DNA of 64,000 nt from Xestospongia bergquistia. Taxonomy: Eukaryota; Porifera; Demospongiae; Haplosclerida; Petrosiidae. Shown here piece after piece: positions 46,409-58,700 of the stretch. Each line of letters opens with the position of its first letter. Positions within the stretch are counted from its first letter, which is position 1. Made by a program: the position numbers and the translations under genes. A model generated the notes under the pieces. The model was not told the origin of the DNA. It worked only from the letters and a program-made list of their open reading frames with translations, and did not search any database. The stretch covers positions 11,787,501 through 11,851,500 of the forward strand of contig OZ014411.1 of assembly GCA_963965975.1 (NCBI GenBank), read 5' to 3'.

Positions 46409-46879
46409 TTATTAAATGGAGGATCATTTAAACAACTGCCAGCATGCACATGCATGGTGATGGTGCATAGATTTCAAAACTTTAAAAGTATCTTCACGTG
46501 ATTCTGTGAGTATATGTTCTGAACATACCAAGTGAACTGGATCTTTAAAGTCACTTTCCTCAAATTTAGCAAAAAGTTATGTAGTTATGGAAGATGAAGA
46601 GTTGACATTAAGTTTTATCATGTCTATATCAAGTTGCAACTGGTATTTGGGAATTATTTTAATACTTACTCTTTTTATTGGTGACATTAGCTAAGCTCCA
46701 TCTTTTATCATCTCTAATGGTCTGCCAAGACACGGAAACTGGAAACAGAGCAAATTCTCCCTTGAGAGGTTGAATTTGATAACATAATCTACCCTAACAT
46801 ATGGGTTAGTCATCTAGCAGAAAAACTGCAAGAGGCCTGAGGAATCTTCTTCAAAACCATTATAGTGCAAGACCAAGAT

Positions 46880-47122
46880 GGTAAGATTGGTCATGATGGT
46901 CCACAGTTTGTGTATTTAAAGGAGCACTTGCTTGGTCATGGAAGAGTGAGGCTCTTCTCTTTGGTTCGCTCTCACCAGAGAAAGCAATTTTAGAAGCTGT
47001 TAAAGAGGTTTCAGAGATTCATCCTCAAATTACCAAAGAGTTTGAAGTAGGAGTGGTTCAATCATGGTACAATGATCCATCAACTCAAGGAGCTTTTTGT
47101 CTTCTCAACCCAGAGCAATAGT
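46880..47122 (+). pseudogene. Fragment of a flavin amine oxidase-like gene
   Basis: A plus-strand reading gives GALAWSWKSEALLFGSLSPE, then ILEAVKEVSEIHPQITKEFE and VGVVQSWYNDPSTQGAFCLL, ending at a TAG (about 47119-47121). The WKxEALxFGS...A..EAV..I..IHP.I..EFEVGxVQxWYNDPxxQGAF pattern is that of the substrate domain of flavin-dependent amine oxidases (L-amino-acid oxidase/MAO family), close to the C-terminus. The FAD-binding start and the final FAGE motif are absent, so this is a fragment. Family assignment is from memory. Confidence 0.5.
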
Positions 47123-48594
47123 GGAACAGGACTGTCTGACTGGTGAGGTAAATGATCAGAGCCCGGACACCAACTATACTGACATCATTCATCCATCCAT
47201 CCATCCATGAAAATGGAAAATGGATCCATCCATTTTCTTTAGGGGGTGACAAATATGAAGATAAAAGAATCCATAAGAAGAGCTGACTGTTGAGAGCTAC
47301 CATCAGTTCTCTTTAATTAATGGAAATTACAAACTATATAAGTTAAAATGTTGCTGTATTTATAAGATAGCAAGCAGTCATGTAGACAGTTATGTACAAA
47401 TGCATATTGCGTGTGTGTATGTGTGTGTATGCACATATGTAAGCACACAGCCATATATATCAGTTAACATTAACTTTTAGTGACTTTAGTGACAATTCAC
47501 TATCACTATAATCTAAAGTTACAAAATAGCATCTGTAAAGCAACTTATTAGTTCATTGTCAAATTGATTGGTTGATTTGAGTACCATCATACTTTATCAA
47601 TATAAAAAAATCATAAATACATATATTACTCTCTTAGAAGGTTTAGTATAGTACCAAGATAAAGCTTATTACTAATTCATTATTAATATATACCTATATT
47701 TACCATTGAAAATACTCAGTTATCTCTCTGGAATTTGAGATGCATCATCTGTACTGTCCAGACTCTCTTTGAGAGTGACAGTCCCTTAGACAATGACTAC
47801 AGTTGTAAACTACAATATATATATATATATATATATATTATGATAAGTCTTTGTTTATTGACCTTAATAATAATTTTTCATGTTACATCTGTTGGTGAAT
47901 GATGTATAGTATTAAAATTCTAGTGATCTCCCTAAAATAAGTTACTATTTTATATGTATGTATGTGTGTGTGTGGAATCTGCAGAAATAGGACGTTATTA
48001 CAGTATTCAATATTAATTGCATATCTTATTAATAATTATTAAATAATTAATTATTGAGCAGATTTTTGGGTCTATGAAGGAAAAATGAGACTACTATAAA
48101 CACTGAAAAATTAGAGAGATAGCAAAGATTGATAGTACAGTGGATAGTAAGTACATTTTTATTCTTTATTTTTTTGTGACCCCAAGTGACCAGTTTTGCA
48201 CTGAGCAAGATGTTTTGTCTTTAAGGTTTTACAAAATAAATCATTGAGTAAAACATACAAGAACACATTCCAGAGCTATATTTTCCCGATACATGGGCAA
48301 TGAACATAGAAACTCATGGCCACTGCTACACTGTTTTAAGTGACACCATAATTATTGTTGTAAAGTACATGCAAGTAGCGCAATTTACAGATGAAAGTAT
48401 TCAAACTACTGTAGTCTGTTTGCCAGATAAAATTAGTGATAAGGAGTAAAGTTGCATGCAACAATAATTATATTTTATATACACACGTAGATAAAAAATA
48501 TCATTGAAGTGGAATAACTAGACCTAGCCAACAATGGTATTAGTACAAATATGAAGATATTTGGTGTTATTATGACAATCTTGAAAATAAATCA
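47123..48594. other. No gene seen; microsatellites
   Basis: Contains (ATCC)n at about 47188-47209 followed by a small palindrome around ccattttc/gaaaatgg, (GT)n near 47410-47430, and (TA)n at about 47816-47838. Nothing coding is recognised. Confidence 0.5.
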
Positions 48595-48790
48595 AATATG
48601 TTCACACTATATCAAGCTTAAGTAATAATGGTAACAGAAAAAAAGTTCTCTAAATCCAACAGTACTGTTCAAACATTTTTTTATTAAGAATTTTATCCTT
48701 TTCATCACTCATATAATTACTTCTAACTGAAATAATACCAATAACTGAAATGTCATGTTGCTTATATAGCTCATTAAACTATTTCTTTAA
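48595..48790 (-). pseudogene. Receptor 3-prime end relic
   Basis: The sequence ttcacactatatcaagcttaa and the following 150 bases align with the 3-prime flank and tail-exon end of R1 (43160-43300) and R3 (61120-61290). The coding part is too damaged to translate. With the Ig1 relic at 50515-50670, it suggests a former minus-strand receptor here. Confidence 0.4.
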
Positions 48791-48814
48791 ATTGTTTAAA
48801 CTATCCAAATAAAA

Positions 48815-48950
48815 CCAAAAAACAGTTATTTCTCAATGATACTGTTTCCAAATTTCTAATTGATGAAGTTAAAGAACACTGTGTTGTCCCTTTAGTTATG
48901 ACCAGTATAGTTTATGAATATATACTAATAATATTATGTTGTCTTTAATG
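48815..48950 (+). pseudogene. Displaced fragment of an FBH1 exon (motif VI end)
   Basis: It shares caatgatactgttt, gaacac and ttgtccc with the end of the FBH1 exon at 41010-41087 and continues into sequence like the following intron. Stops are present. It covers only the end of the exon that encodes motif VI and is not connected to other exons. Confidence 0.7.
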
Positions 48951-48965
48951 ATTTTGATGACTATT

Positions 48966-50032
48966 ATAGAAAAGCTGGGGGATTGCTAGCAATGATGGAT
49001 AAATTTAAAACCTTCTTTGGATTGAAGTTGTCCTATCTAATTTTCTCTGGTACAGAGCAGCTCTCCTTGACATTACAGGGGAAAGATATTACTTTTCAAG
49101 AAGGAACAATGGCTGCTGAGACAACTATAGAATATTTGAAAAAGTTGAGGACTGATAATACTTTTAGCACTTTCTACTCCCAAGTTCTTGAACAATCACA
49201 TGATGTCATTGCTCCTCCCACATTAACCAAGTATCCAAGAAAGCCAGGAGAGAAAGGTGCTGATGGTCATGCATTTTCTACACCTGAAGATTACTTTTGT
49301 AAACAATACTTTGAAGTCCTTGACCTCTTAATTAATGAACAGGATAGGCACTTTCAACAGAAGCGAGACTTGCCATTGATTGCAGTAATGGAAAAGACAC
49401 TCTCGGATGCAGCTAATAGTAAATTTTCTGGTGATCTTCTAGAAGATCTTAAAATATGCAATGGTGATATAGACTTAATGAGGTTAAAAATTCAACTTCA
49501 AATGCTGCCTGATCTTATTCACACAAGAAATTGTAAAGGTTAGGGCCCTCCCAGGTGGGTAATGTTAGAACTTTATGTAATGTAATGAATGAAGTTTCCT
49601 TGAGTAAAGAAATGTTCTCCGAGGTGATTAAATTGCTAACAATCTTCTCTGTCATTCCAGTAACTACATCTACTGCAGAATGCTTTTTCTCTGCTCTAAG
49701 GCGCTTGAAAACTTACTTGCAAACCACCATGACTCAGCCATGGCTCAATCATTCCATGATTTTTTTTATATACACAAGGACAGGATAGATGAAATAGATG
49801 AAAATGAAATTGCAAAGACATTTATTGGTGAAAATGTGAGAAGAAGGCATTACTTTGGAAACATTTGAAAAAAATGTTTTGCATTACGCACAATTAATAT
49901 CAATTTTTGTTTGCTATATAAAATGATTACTAATGAGAATTAGCTCATCATGATGTATGCATGTGTTAAACTAAGTAAATAATGATGCAACACCCACCCA
50001 CCCCCAATAAGAAATTCATTCCTACACCTATG
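48966..50032 (+). mobile_element. hAT transposase 3-prime part (ZMYM1/DUF4371 type), 5-prime truncated
   Basis: A 186-residue open stretch (48983-49543) reads EQLSLTLQGKDITFQEGTMA, YLKKLRTDNTFSTFYSQVLE and DYFCKQYFEVLDLLINEQDR. It continues with the dimerisation region VTTSTAECFFSALRRLKTYL (49660-49720) and, after a frameshift, IHKDRIDEIDENEIAKTF with FIGENVRRRHYF to 49868. This is the C-terminal two thirds of a zinc-finger-MYM-type hAT transposase. The end cattcctacacctatg (about 50017-50032) is like the right end of the MITE at 41916-42356. The 5-prime end is missing and abuts the FBH1 fragment. Confidence 0.75.
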
Positions 50033-50514
50033 CTGGTCAGCACTCATTAAAATATTCCTTGTATAATCGATGAAGAGATAATACCATCAGAACCCACACC
50101 TCACCGTGAAGAATGCTCAACTGGAAGTCACTCTGGAGGAGTTACACCGATCAACTCGAATATATAATCTACCTGACTGTTCTAATCACCCTATCATGTA
50201 TTGAAGAAGCTAAAGGTGGAGGAATGTACTGTAGTAACTTTATACATGTAGTGGCCACGTCATTTGCAAAATGAAATACTGGTTAAGATGTTTGACATAA
50301 ATTGACCAAGCCTCTGTACTTGCATTGAATGGAAATACAGAACTGTGAAGAGCCATTTGAGGGATTTTTCTCTCATTGCCAACTTTGGCTGGCAACTTTG
50401 TATCATTTAAACACAACAATAACTCAAGTTACATAGCTAGACAAACTATCAAAACATATTACATCACTAAATAAACACTACATGTACAGAGTTACTACAA
50501 ACTAATGCTAAGTG

Positions 50515-50680
50515 CTAATACTAGGCATTTTGACACCTCAAGGCATCATTTAATCCCCTATTGTTTGGATCATTCATATAAAAATAAATTTAATTCCAGA
50601 ATTCATGGAATTATAATTTGGGTAGGACTTTTTATTGTATCCTCCATAAAATTGTGCTCCTATATTATTAGTAGTATATA
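50515..50680 (-). pseudogene. Receptor Ig1 exon relic
   Basis: Plus-strand sequence ttttgacacctcaaggcatc and tttattgtatcctccata match the complement of the first half of R1 Ig1 (45335-45465), including the acceptor region. Indels break the frame. Only the first half of the Ig1 exon survives. Confidence 0.7.
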
Positions 50681-50734
50681 CCTATAAATGCTAATTATCA
50701 ACAGCAATAATTAATACAAATTAAATTGCGTTAG

Positions 50735-50870
50735 TGGTAATGATAGTAATGTAGTGATTAATGTTGTTATATTAGTTATAGGTAATGCTGGCATCGTTGT
50801 ATTATAGGAAACACCAGTATTACTAGTATTGTAGATAATATTGGTAATGTTGGTAATGCCGCTAATTTTG
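50735..50870. repeat. Inverted repeat D, left arm
   Basis: The stretch around ttagttataggtaatgctgg is an imperfect inverted copy of 52295-52475 (complement of taatacctac, ccagtattacctataac). The left arm lies upstream of the decayed minus-strand Ig1 relic, and the right arm lies upstream of R2. This is as expected of a head-to-head duplicated receptor promoter region. Confidence 0.45.
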
Positions 50871-50899
50871 ACAAATATTTTTCATATGCATGGTTTGAT

Positions 50900-52294
50900 A
50901 ATATTTGTTGTATGAATATATACAAACAGTCCTACCAATCAATTAAACTATAATAAGAAACAACAACTGTCAATGTATTATTTACAAATCTTATCTTAAA
51001 TTTTGTTCAAGTTGATTTTTACACAAACTTAAAATGGAGCTAGATTTTTCACGAGAAAGGTATACGCGATATGTCCCTATATATATTTTGTTCTTATTAA
51101 CAAGGAGCAAAAGATAGAGTAGAGATACACATTTTTATAGTTAAAATTTGACTATATTGTAGCAAATTTTTTTCTAGTGTTGGTTTTATATTTTCATTAT
51201 CACAATACACCAACAGACAAAGATTTCATAATTAATGATTAACGTTCCAGCAAATAACTGTACATGCATGGCATCTATGAATTGAATATATCCGTATTCT
51301 GTCATTCGTGTTTCTGCCTTTAGCGTTTTGCAGCATTATATACTAGTCTTTTCCAAAAGTCATTATGACAATTTTAACAACAGCAATATTTGGAACAGCC
51401 ACTCTTTATTTTCAAGTATTTTTACAACAAATGACTAATGAATACTTGTATATTATTTCTTGGGTATTACAGTTTGTGGTCTTTGTCATTTTTTCATATG
51501 TACACGTTGGTTGTACTTTCTATATCTACCCATCTTTACCTGTAACAAGTAACCTATCATAATGTCCTGAAGCGTACTGTGTAAATGCTATATACCATCA
51601 TTGTCATGGAAATTGTCTGTGGGGGAGGTGCTATATAGAAAAAATTAAATTTGGTGATATTTAATGCATCGGATAAAAAAATACTAATATCATAATTTGA
51701 AGTGCATCTGATAGTGACCAAGCCATTATGGTAACTATATATGTCAACATGATAATATGCACAGGATAGAAACTTTGAAGCCTCTTGATGAATATCTCTA
51801 TCAGTCAAAAAATGATAATGTCTTATGTATATATTAACCTAAAAAATCATTCTAATGTTTATTCTAGCCCAGAGATGATGATGAGATCACTATTCAGTTG
51901 ATGTTGTGTAGAATACTTACCTTCAGTTGACCTCTTGGCAACCCAAAAAGTTTTACAGGCTATTCTGGACAAAAATAAGAGTTTTCAGTACTTGAAAGTT
52001 GTATTATGAAGAAGAAGGACGGAATCAACAATTGGAAATATTTCGCTACTAATATATGAACAAATATTGGCCACAAAAAGTGTGTTTACTTTATCTTTAC
52101 TCTTTCATTATAAGAATTAACTTGACTGAAGTTTAAGAAAAATTGTAAATAATACACTAACAGCAGCATCTTTTAACTTGACTTCTTAGTACAGTATATT
52201 AACAGTACTGTTCAAATATATGAATAAAACAACGTATGTATATTAATTAATAAATTGTAATATCATTAAAAATGATTTTGTCTGCAAATATAAA
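50900..52294. other. Interval between diverging receptor copies, no gene seen
   Basis: Short hydrophobic frames at 51365-51562 (plus) and 51557-51808 (minus) have no recognisable family. A small patch gatgatgagatcactattcag near 51874-51894 resembles the last coding bases of R2 and may be another receptor scrap. Confidence 0.35.
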
Positions 52295-52475
52295 TGTTAG
52301 TAATACCTACATACACTATCTGTAATACCAGTACTACCTACAATATTAATATTACCAATATTAACTACAATGATGGCAATTTTGTTATCTATAACAGCAA
52401 AATACCAGTATTACCTATAACTATAATACTAACTATTAATCACTATATTATATTTATTATTATTACCACTCATGG
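52295..52475. repeat. Inverted repeat D, right arm
   Basis: Imperfect inverse of 50735-50870. Rich in short taatacc/ggtatta units, about 500 bases upstream of the R2 start codon. Confidence 0.45.
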
Positions 52476-52979
52476 AATTATTCTTTACTAATTATTCATG
52501 ATTATTGCTGTGTGATGTCATAATGATTTCATCATTGGGCAAATTATACTAAGAAGCACTCAAAGACTAGAAAGATAGTCACAAACAAGGAATATGTGGA
52601 TATACAAGGTTTGCCTCATGCAGTGATAGGCTAGATTTAATGACAAATGTTGCTTTGATCTCTAGTCAGTCTGGAGTAATAGTAAACTTTACCATTTGTG
52701 GCATAATTTCTATATACTTAGCTTCTAACTTAGACATCGATCTTTTTCATCTTCAAACTTCTCTAGACGTCTTATATTAGTGCATCACAAAACAGCGAAT
52801 AAATATTTCCCTAACAGAACATAGCTGATCACGTGCTTTTTGCATAGATATGGCTCAGGAATCCGTAAAAGCAATTGTCGTATTTCTAAGCTTGACTGAG
52901 CCATATATACATATAAACTAGAGTCAAATTTTGCTGCATCGTTCAGATTAGTTGCCTCGTGTTGAGGTGCTCAGCAATA

Positions 52980-55900
52980 ATGCATTTCTTTCATCTTGCA
53001 TTTGGTGTATTAATACCATTACTGGCCAGGTCTATTGATTCTCCTCCATTACCTGACACTGGTAAGTTTTCTAAAAATACATTAATACATATATACATAT
53101 ATATATATATATATGTAATGCATTCTTTTAACAACATAGGAGTGCAATTGTATGGAGGATACAACAAAACGTCCTTCCCAAATATTTCTCTAATTCCTGC
53201 ACATTATTTTTATCGAGATGATCCTAACAACGATGGAATAAATGATGCCTTGTGGTGTCAAAGTGCTAGAAATGAGTCTAATATTGGAGTTTGGTATTAT
53301 CCTAATAGTACTCAAGTGTCTACAGTAGATGACTCATCACCATTACATTCTGTACATATGTTAGGACAAATTGGACTATATCGTGACTATAGCATAAATA
53401 ACTCCGAAGGTTTTTATACATGTGTTATACCAGATGAACATAATATAATTCAAACATTAATGGCTTTACTGTACAAGGAACATACTTACAGACTAAATAG
53501 TGAGTTAAACTGAATTAACAATTAATAATAGTTTTATTAATGTGTTTAGGAGGACCTAATATCACTGAAACAACATTCAAGTCATTACTATCCACCAGAG
53601 ATGATTCATCATTCCTGATATCCTTCATTGTTACAGATGGAACAGCAACATATATCAATTGTACATTAAATGATACTTTGATCTATCCCAATATTACACA
53701 GATTATTCTCTCATATCAACTACCAACTAAAGTTTCAGTAGAGCTTGTATTTCAATCAAGAGATGAAGGATGGTACAATTGTTCTGTATCTAACTCTAGA
53801 GTTGAGGACAAGTACTACAATGATATAAATCAAGCCTATCCTGCTCACATTAATATATATGTTAAAGGTATGTATGAAAAAACATACTGTTAAAAAAGAT
53901 TGTCTGGTTTAGCTGATTGATAGTCACTTGGATAAACTTAGCATTATTTTGTATGCATTACCCAGATAGGTACATTAAAAAGTATGAAGACCATGCACTG
54001 TTTTGAGTACTAATTACTATAAAAATTTATGATTCATGTACTTAAACAAAAGAATTCACAAAATCATGTATATATGCAAATAATAGAAATGTCTTATAAA
54101 AAGATAGTGATAACTCTTACATACAATAGCACATCAAACTAACCACAAATTACACAATGACAACATTCATGCATACACCCTGACATGCATTCATTAAATT
54201 ATTTTGCAAAAAAAAGATAAATGTTAGACATTATCATTGTTACATTGACGATTTTTAGTTTACATTGACAGATAGTTTAGTAATGACAGCACTGTGATTT
54301 TTACTAATTTACAGCATCTCATTTTGTTACAGTATTTTGAATTCAATATATTTGACCATGATTGGCAGCCATTTTGACAGTTGAATACAACATAATGATC
54401 ATTTCTTAATTATAGTTGCTAAGAAACCAGTAAATATCACAGCTAAGTGGATCAGTTTCTCTGATGTTCTAGTGACGTGGTCTCCACCAGCTAATAACAA
54501 TCCATTTGTAGACGGTTATGAGGTATTCTATGGTATTAATGATAGCACATTCAGTGTAGGAATGACAAACAATACTGAACTGATCATTACTGGTTTATAT
54601 AGTGCACAAAACTACAGTTTCTTTGTGGCCTCATATTCAAATGAGGAACATACACTTCCAAGTGAATGGAGTGATGTCATTATGCTCATTGCGGGTAACT
54701 TATTAAGATGACAAAATTCATACATTAAAATTGTTCCATTTCTTTCAATATAAAAGTCAATGAGCTGTCATCAATATTGACATCATCAATTGACATCAAT
54801 GATTTTACTACAATCAGCACAAGTAAGTTATCACAATATGACCTTTTTGTACTTTTAAAATTGGTTCATTCTTAACATCATCAGCAGTTAATAAAATAAT
54901 GATGTCATCAACACTGACATCATCAATTGACCTTAATAATGTTACTACACCCTATACTGGTAACTAATCACAATGTAATATTTAAAACTTTATAAATTAT
55001 TTCACTATAATAAGTCAATGAAGTAACATCATCTCCAGTTAATAAAATAATGATGTCATCAACACTGACATCATCAATTGACATTAATAATGTTACTACA
55101 CCCTATGGAGGTAACTAATCACAATGTAATATTTAAAACTTTTAAATTTTGTTCATTATTTCACTCTATAAGTCAATGAAGTAACATCATCTCCAGTTAA
55201 TAAAATAATGATGTCATCAACATTTACTTCATCAATTGACATTAATAATGTTACTACACCCTATGGAGGTAACTAATCACAATGTAATATTTAAAACTTT
55301 ATAAATTTTTAACTATAATAAGTCAATGAAGTAACATCATCTCCAGTTAATAAAATAATGATGTCATCAACACTGACATCATCAATTGACATTAATAATG
55401 TTACTACACCCTATGCAGGTAACTAATCACAATGTAATATTTAAAACTTTTAAATTTTGTTCATTATTTCACTCTATATGACAATGAAGTAACATCATCT
55501 TCAGTTAATAAAATAATGATGTCATCAGCATTTACTTCATCAATTGACATTAATAATGTTACTACACCCTATGGAGGTAACTAATCACAATGTAATATTT
55601 AAAACTTTATAAATTATTTCACTATAATAAGTCAAAGAAGTAACATCATCTCCAGTTAATAAAATAATGATGTCATCAACACTGACATCATCAATTGACA
55701 TTAATAATGTTACTACACCCTATGCAGGTAACTAATCACAATGTAATATTTAAAAATTTTAAATTTTGTTCATTATTTCACTCTATATGACAATGAAGTA
55801 ACATCATCTTCAGTTAATAAAATAATGATGTCATCAGCATTTACTTCATCAATTGACATTAATAATGTTACTACACCCTATACTGGTAACTAAATACAAT

Positions 55901-56912
55901 GTAATATTTAAAACTTTATGAATTATTTCACTATAATAAGTCAATGAAGTAACAACATCTTCAGTTAATAAAATAATGATGTCATCAACACTGACATCAT
56001 CAATTGACATTAATAATGTTACTACACCCTATGGAGGTAAGTAATCTCAATGTAATATTAAAAACTTTCTAAATAATTTCACTATATATGACAATGAAGT
56101 AACATCATCTCCAGTTAATGAAATAATGCTACAATCAACATTGACATCATCAGTTCAGATCAATGATGTCACTACATCCAATTTAGGTACGCTATTACAA
56201 TCATGCTCCTAAAATTGGTTCATTTCTTTCTCTGTATTATTCAATGAAGTGTCATTATCATCAATTAATGAAATTAAGCTGTTGTCAACATTAACATCAT
56301 CAATGGACATCAACACAGCAACAATGTCATTAACATTAGTAGAACCAACTCCAAGTTCTCCATCTAATGACCGTATTTGTAGAGAGAATTCACAACTGTT
56401 GTCATCATGGCTCATTATTGGTGTAGGTTTTCTACTTTTTACTAACATCATCACTGTCATTGTGTCAATAATAAGTTGCTTATGGTTGCGAAGAATAAAT
56501 TATGAAAAAATGTAAGTTAATTTGTAAATAGTTTCCTATGTGCACTAAAGTTAGTGTAATCATTAACTCCAATAAAAGAGTATAATCTATTTGTCATACT
56601 TTGCTAGTGAGAAAATGGTATCACAAAGAGAATATATAGGACTATATTTGTCATCAAGGTAAACACGTAATATTTATATAATTTAATTATTATCTATTAC
56701 TTGGTTAATTCTTACAATACAGAGATAGTGCTAGTGAGTTATATGATGAGAATCTATATTTAAGAAATGATGACAATACATGTCCTTCACAAATTTATGC
56801 AGTAGTTAATAAGAAGGAGGGCAACAATGGATCACCAATACATTCCACTGGAACTACTGCAGATATGAATGATGATGAGATCACAGTTCAGTATCCAGAA
56901 GTAACTGTGTGA
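52980..56912 (+). CDS. R2: type I receptor with long repeated stalk and ITIM-like tail
   Basis: Exons: 52980-53061 (signal peptide, HFFHLAFGVLIPLLARS), 53140-53499 (Ig1), 53550-53867 (Ig2), 54416-54694 (FN3), stalk exons 54757-54822, 54885-54959, 55015-55110, 55173-55268, 55323-55418, 55505-55576, 55632-55727, 55814-55885, 55941-56036, 56115-56186, then 56250-56511 (stalk end and membrane span), 56608-56658, 56723-56912 (TGA). They join in phase to 792 residues. Ig1 and Ig2 have the same lengths as in R1 (360 and 318 bases), and Ig2 is about 85 percent identical. The span SWLIIGVGFLLFTNIITVIV is followed by RR. Tail motifs: EYIGLYL, QIYAVV and the C-terminal VQYPEVTV, which fits the ITIM form (V-x-Y-x-x-V). 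A polyadenylation signal AATAAA lies at 56964. Likely a cell-surface recognition receptor; ligand unknown. Confidence 0.85.
54757..56186 (+). repeat. Exon-bearing tandem array encoding the R2 stalk
   Basis: About nine units of roughly 150 bases plus one divergent leading exon. Each unit holds an exon (TCAATGAAGTAACATC... to CCCTATGGAG) and an intron of about 55-65 bases beginning gtaactaatcacaatg. The full exon is 96 bases, phase 1-1, giving 32 residues such as VTSSPVNKIMMSSTLTSSID. In units at 55505, 55814 and 56115 the usual acceptor ataag is mutated to atatg, but a downstream ttcag/ccag gives a 72-base exon, still in phase. The product is Ser/Thr-rich and probably an O-glycosylated stalk. 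Confidence 0.85.
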
Positions 56913-57394
56913 ATTAAAAATGAAATTCATATTTATTTTCAGCTGTTTTAAAATTAATTTTTCAATAAATTTGACATCATTAATACTCCATATGTATTTT
57001 AACTGTTAATTTAAATACTAAATTTTGATATAGTGTGCTTTTATAAAAATAGAATTAGAAAGTGTGAACTTATTTTGGTTAATTTTTCAATTAACAGATA
57101 TTATTAAAACTTTATATATACACAGAAACCTTAAAATCATGATTATTTAAGCATCACAACTTATTGCCTTATTGAATAGTAATAATAAGTTCATATAAGT
57201 GGTTTCATATTAAGATCACATATATTAGTAACATGATATATGGTGGACCAGACTTAAAGACCAATATCATCAGATGACATGGTGTTCATCCTATAAGATA
57301 AAATGAACACCATGTATATAGAATGATAAATATAAGATCATTTACCTGTATATATTACAAATGTGTTTTGTGACTATCTCCTGTATTTTTCTAT

Positions 57395-57530
57395 ATAGAG
57401 ATATGCATGACTTACTTAAATATATCAGTCAAGGTTTGTTGTTTTAAAAGATTTTTAAATGACAATGCTTGGTATCATGTCTTTGCCTGAAAGCACACAA
57501 AAAGACATTCAAATTATTCTTCTGAATTAT
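57395..57530. repeat. Direct repeat E, copy 1 (other copy at 60484-60630)
   Basis: The block tgcatgacttacttaaatat and following text with atcatgtcttt recur at 60484-60630. No protein assigned. It is part of the duplicated flank of the receptor/FBH1 segments. Confidence 0.6.
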
Positions 57531-57639
57531 GTGTATTATGTGTATTTAAAATTTTCATATCTTGAACATACCTCTGTCACAGTTTCTGATATCAAGCTGT
57601 GAACTGTAAAAGAGCCAATATCATCAGATGACCATTTTC

Positions 57640-58700
57640 ATGTCTGGCTAGAGCTAGATGGAACTAGATAAAGACTTGAAACCTTTAATGTCTCTTCAAA
57701 ATGAGTTATATGTGTTAGATTGGTGTTTATTGTGGGGTCTTGCATCATAGTACCATCACAAGGACTCGAATATTTGTTGGAACAGTTATGTGATTTTCAC
57801 AAAAGATGGAACCATTCATATGAAAAGCTTACTTTGTTGTTATGTCTGGTGATCTTGTATACTTGCTGATATTGAGCAATACATGAATAACTTGTCAGCT
57901 CTCATGACCACAACCTACTATTGCTTCTGAAAATGGCCATTTAAGCCCTGGACTATATTCTATTTGGATTTTGCTGTCTGTTTATGGACGACATGTATCC
58001 AATTTTAGTTGATACCTGTACCAAATGACTGGAGGTTTGCATTATGGATTTTATTTACTCAGCTAAGACAATTAAGACATTAAAATTACTATTATCCTCT
58101 CTACTTACAGATTATGGCATACTATAGTCACTGACAATGGCCTTTGTTGACATGTAGAAAGTTCAAATGTTTTTGTTGAATTAATGGCATTAGATATATT
58201 ACATCTTGAGTTGGCTTTATAGTAAATTCAATTGTTCAAACAGGGTATGAAGAGAATGAAACAATTGTTAACTTCAATCTAAATTCTCTATTTTTTGTTG
58301 CATTTCTGACTTGCCCTGCATGCAACAACAGGGTAATTGACTGATGAAATGTTATTGGGAAGAACACTGAAGTCTCAATTAGATCTTATACATCCAGACA
58401 TAGGCTTCAAATGTTAAAGAAACCCAACTCAAAATAATGTCATCTAAAGTATTTCATTTTAGTATTGGTGACAAAGTCTTCATTAGAGATTTTAGATACT
58501 AAAACTATCTTATCATATCCAGGTTTCTTCAGGTACTGTCTGTCATCATGTTGATAGTATTAACATGCAATACACTGAGGAGAATGACATTGAACCTAGT
58601 TTTGAGTCTTATGACCCATTCATCAATGATATTCCATTATAAATAGATCCACCAACAGAACTAGTACCACATGAACATCACTTGATTAAAACTCCAGAAC
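57640..58700 (+). mobile_element. Gypsy integrase relic
   Basis: Heavily mutated plus-strand reading. FKPWTIFYLDFA resembles the core start (PWxxxxxDFA), then TDNGL (second Asp region), KQGMKRMKQLL after the glutamate helix, LHATTG and DEMLLGRTLKSQLDLIHPDI, the end of the core. Further on, a GDKVFIRDF-like linker and ENDIEPSFESYDPF follow. Stops are frequent. It lacks LTRs and upstream pol domains. Confidence 0.55.

Noticed and set aside
51365-51808. Possible small membrane protein and opposing frame
   Set aside because: Hydrophobic AT-derived frames without conserved residues, splice partners or similarity to the receptor spans.
54757-56186. Regular repeats about 150 bases apart, superficially like a CRISPR array
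   Set aside because: Units are in-phase exons with splice sites in an animal gene. Repeats are far too long, spacers are not unique, and no cas genes occur.
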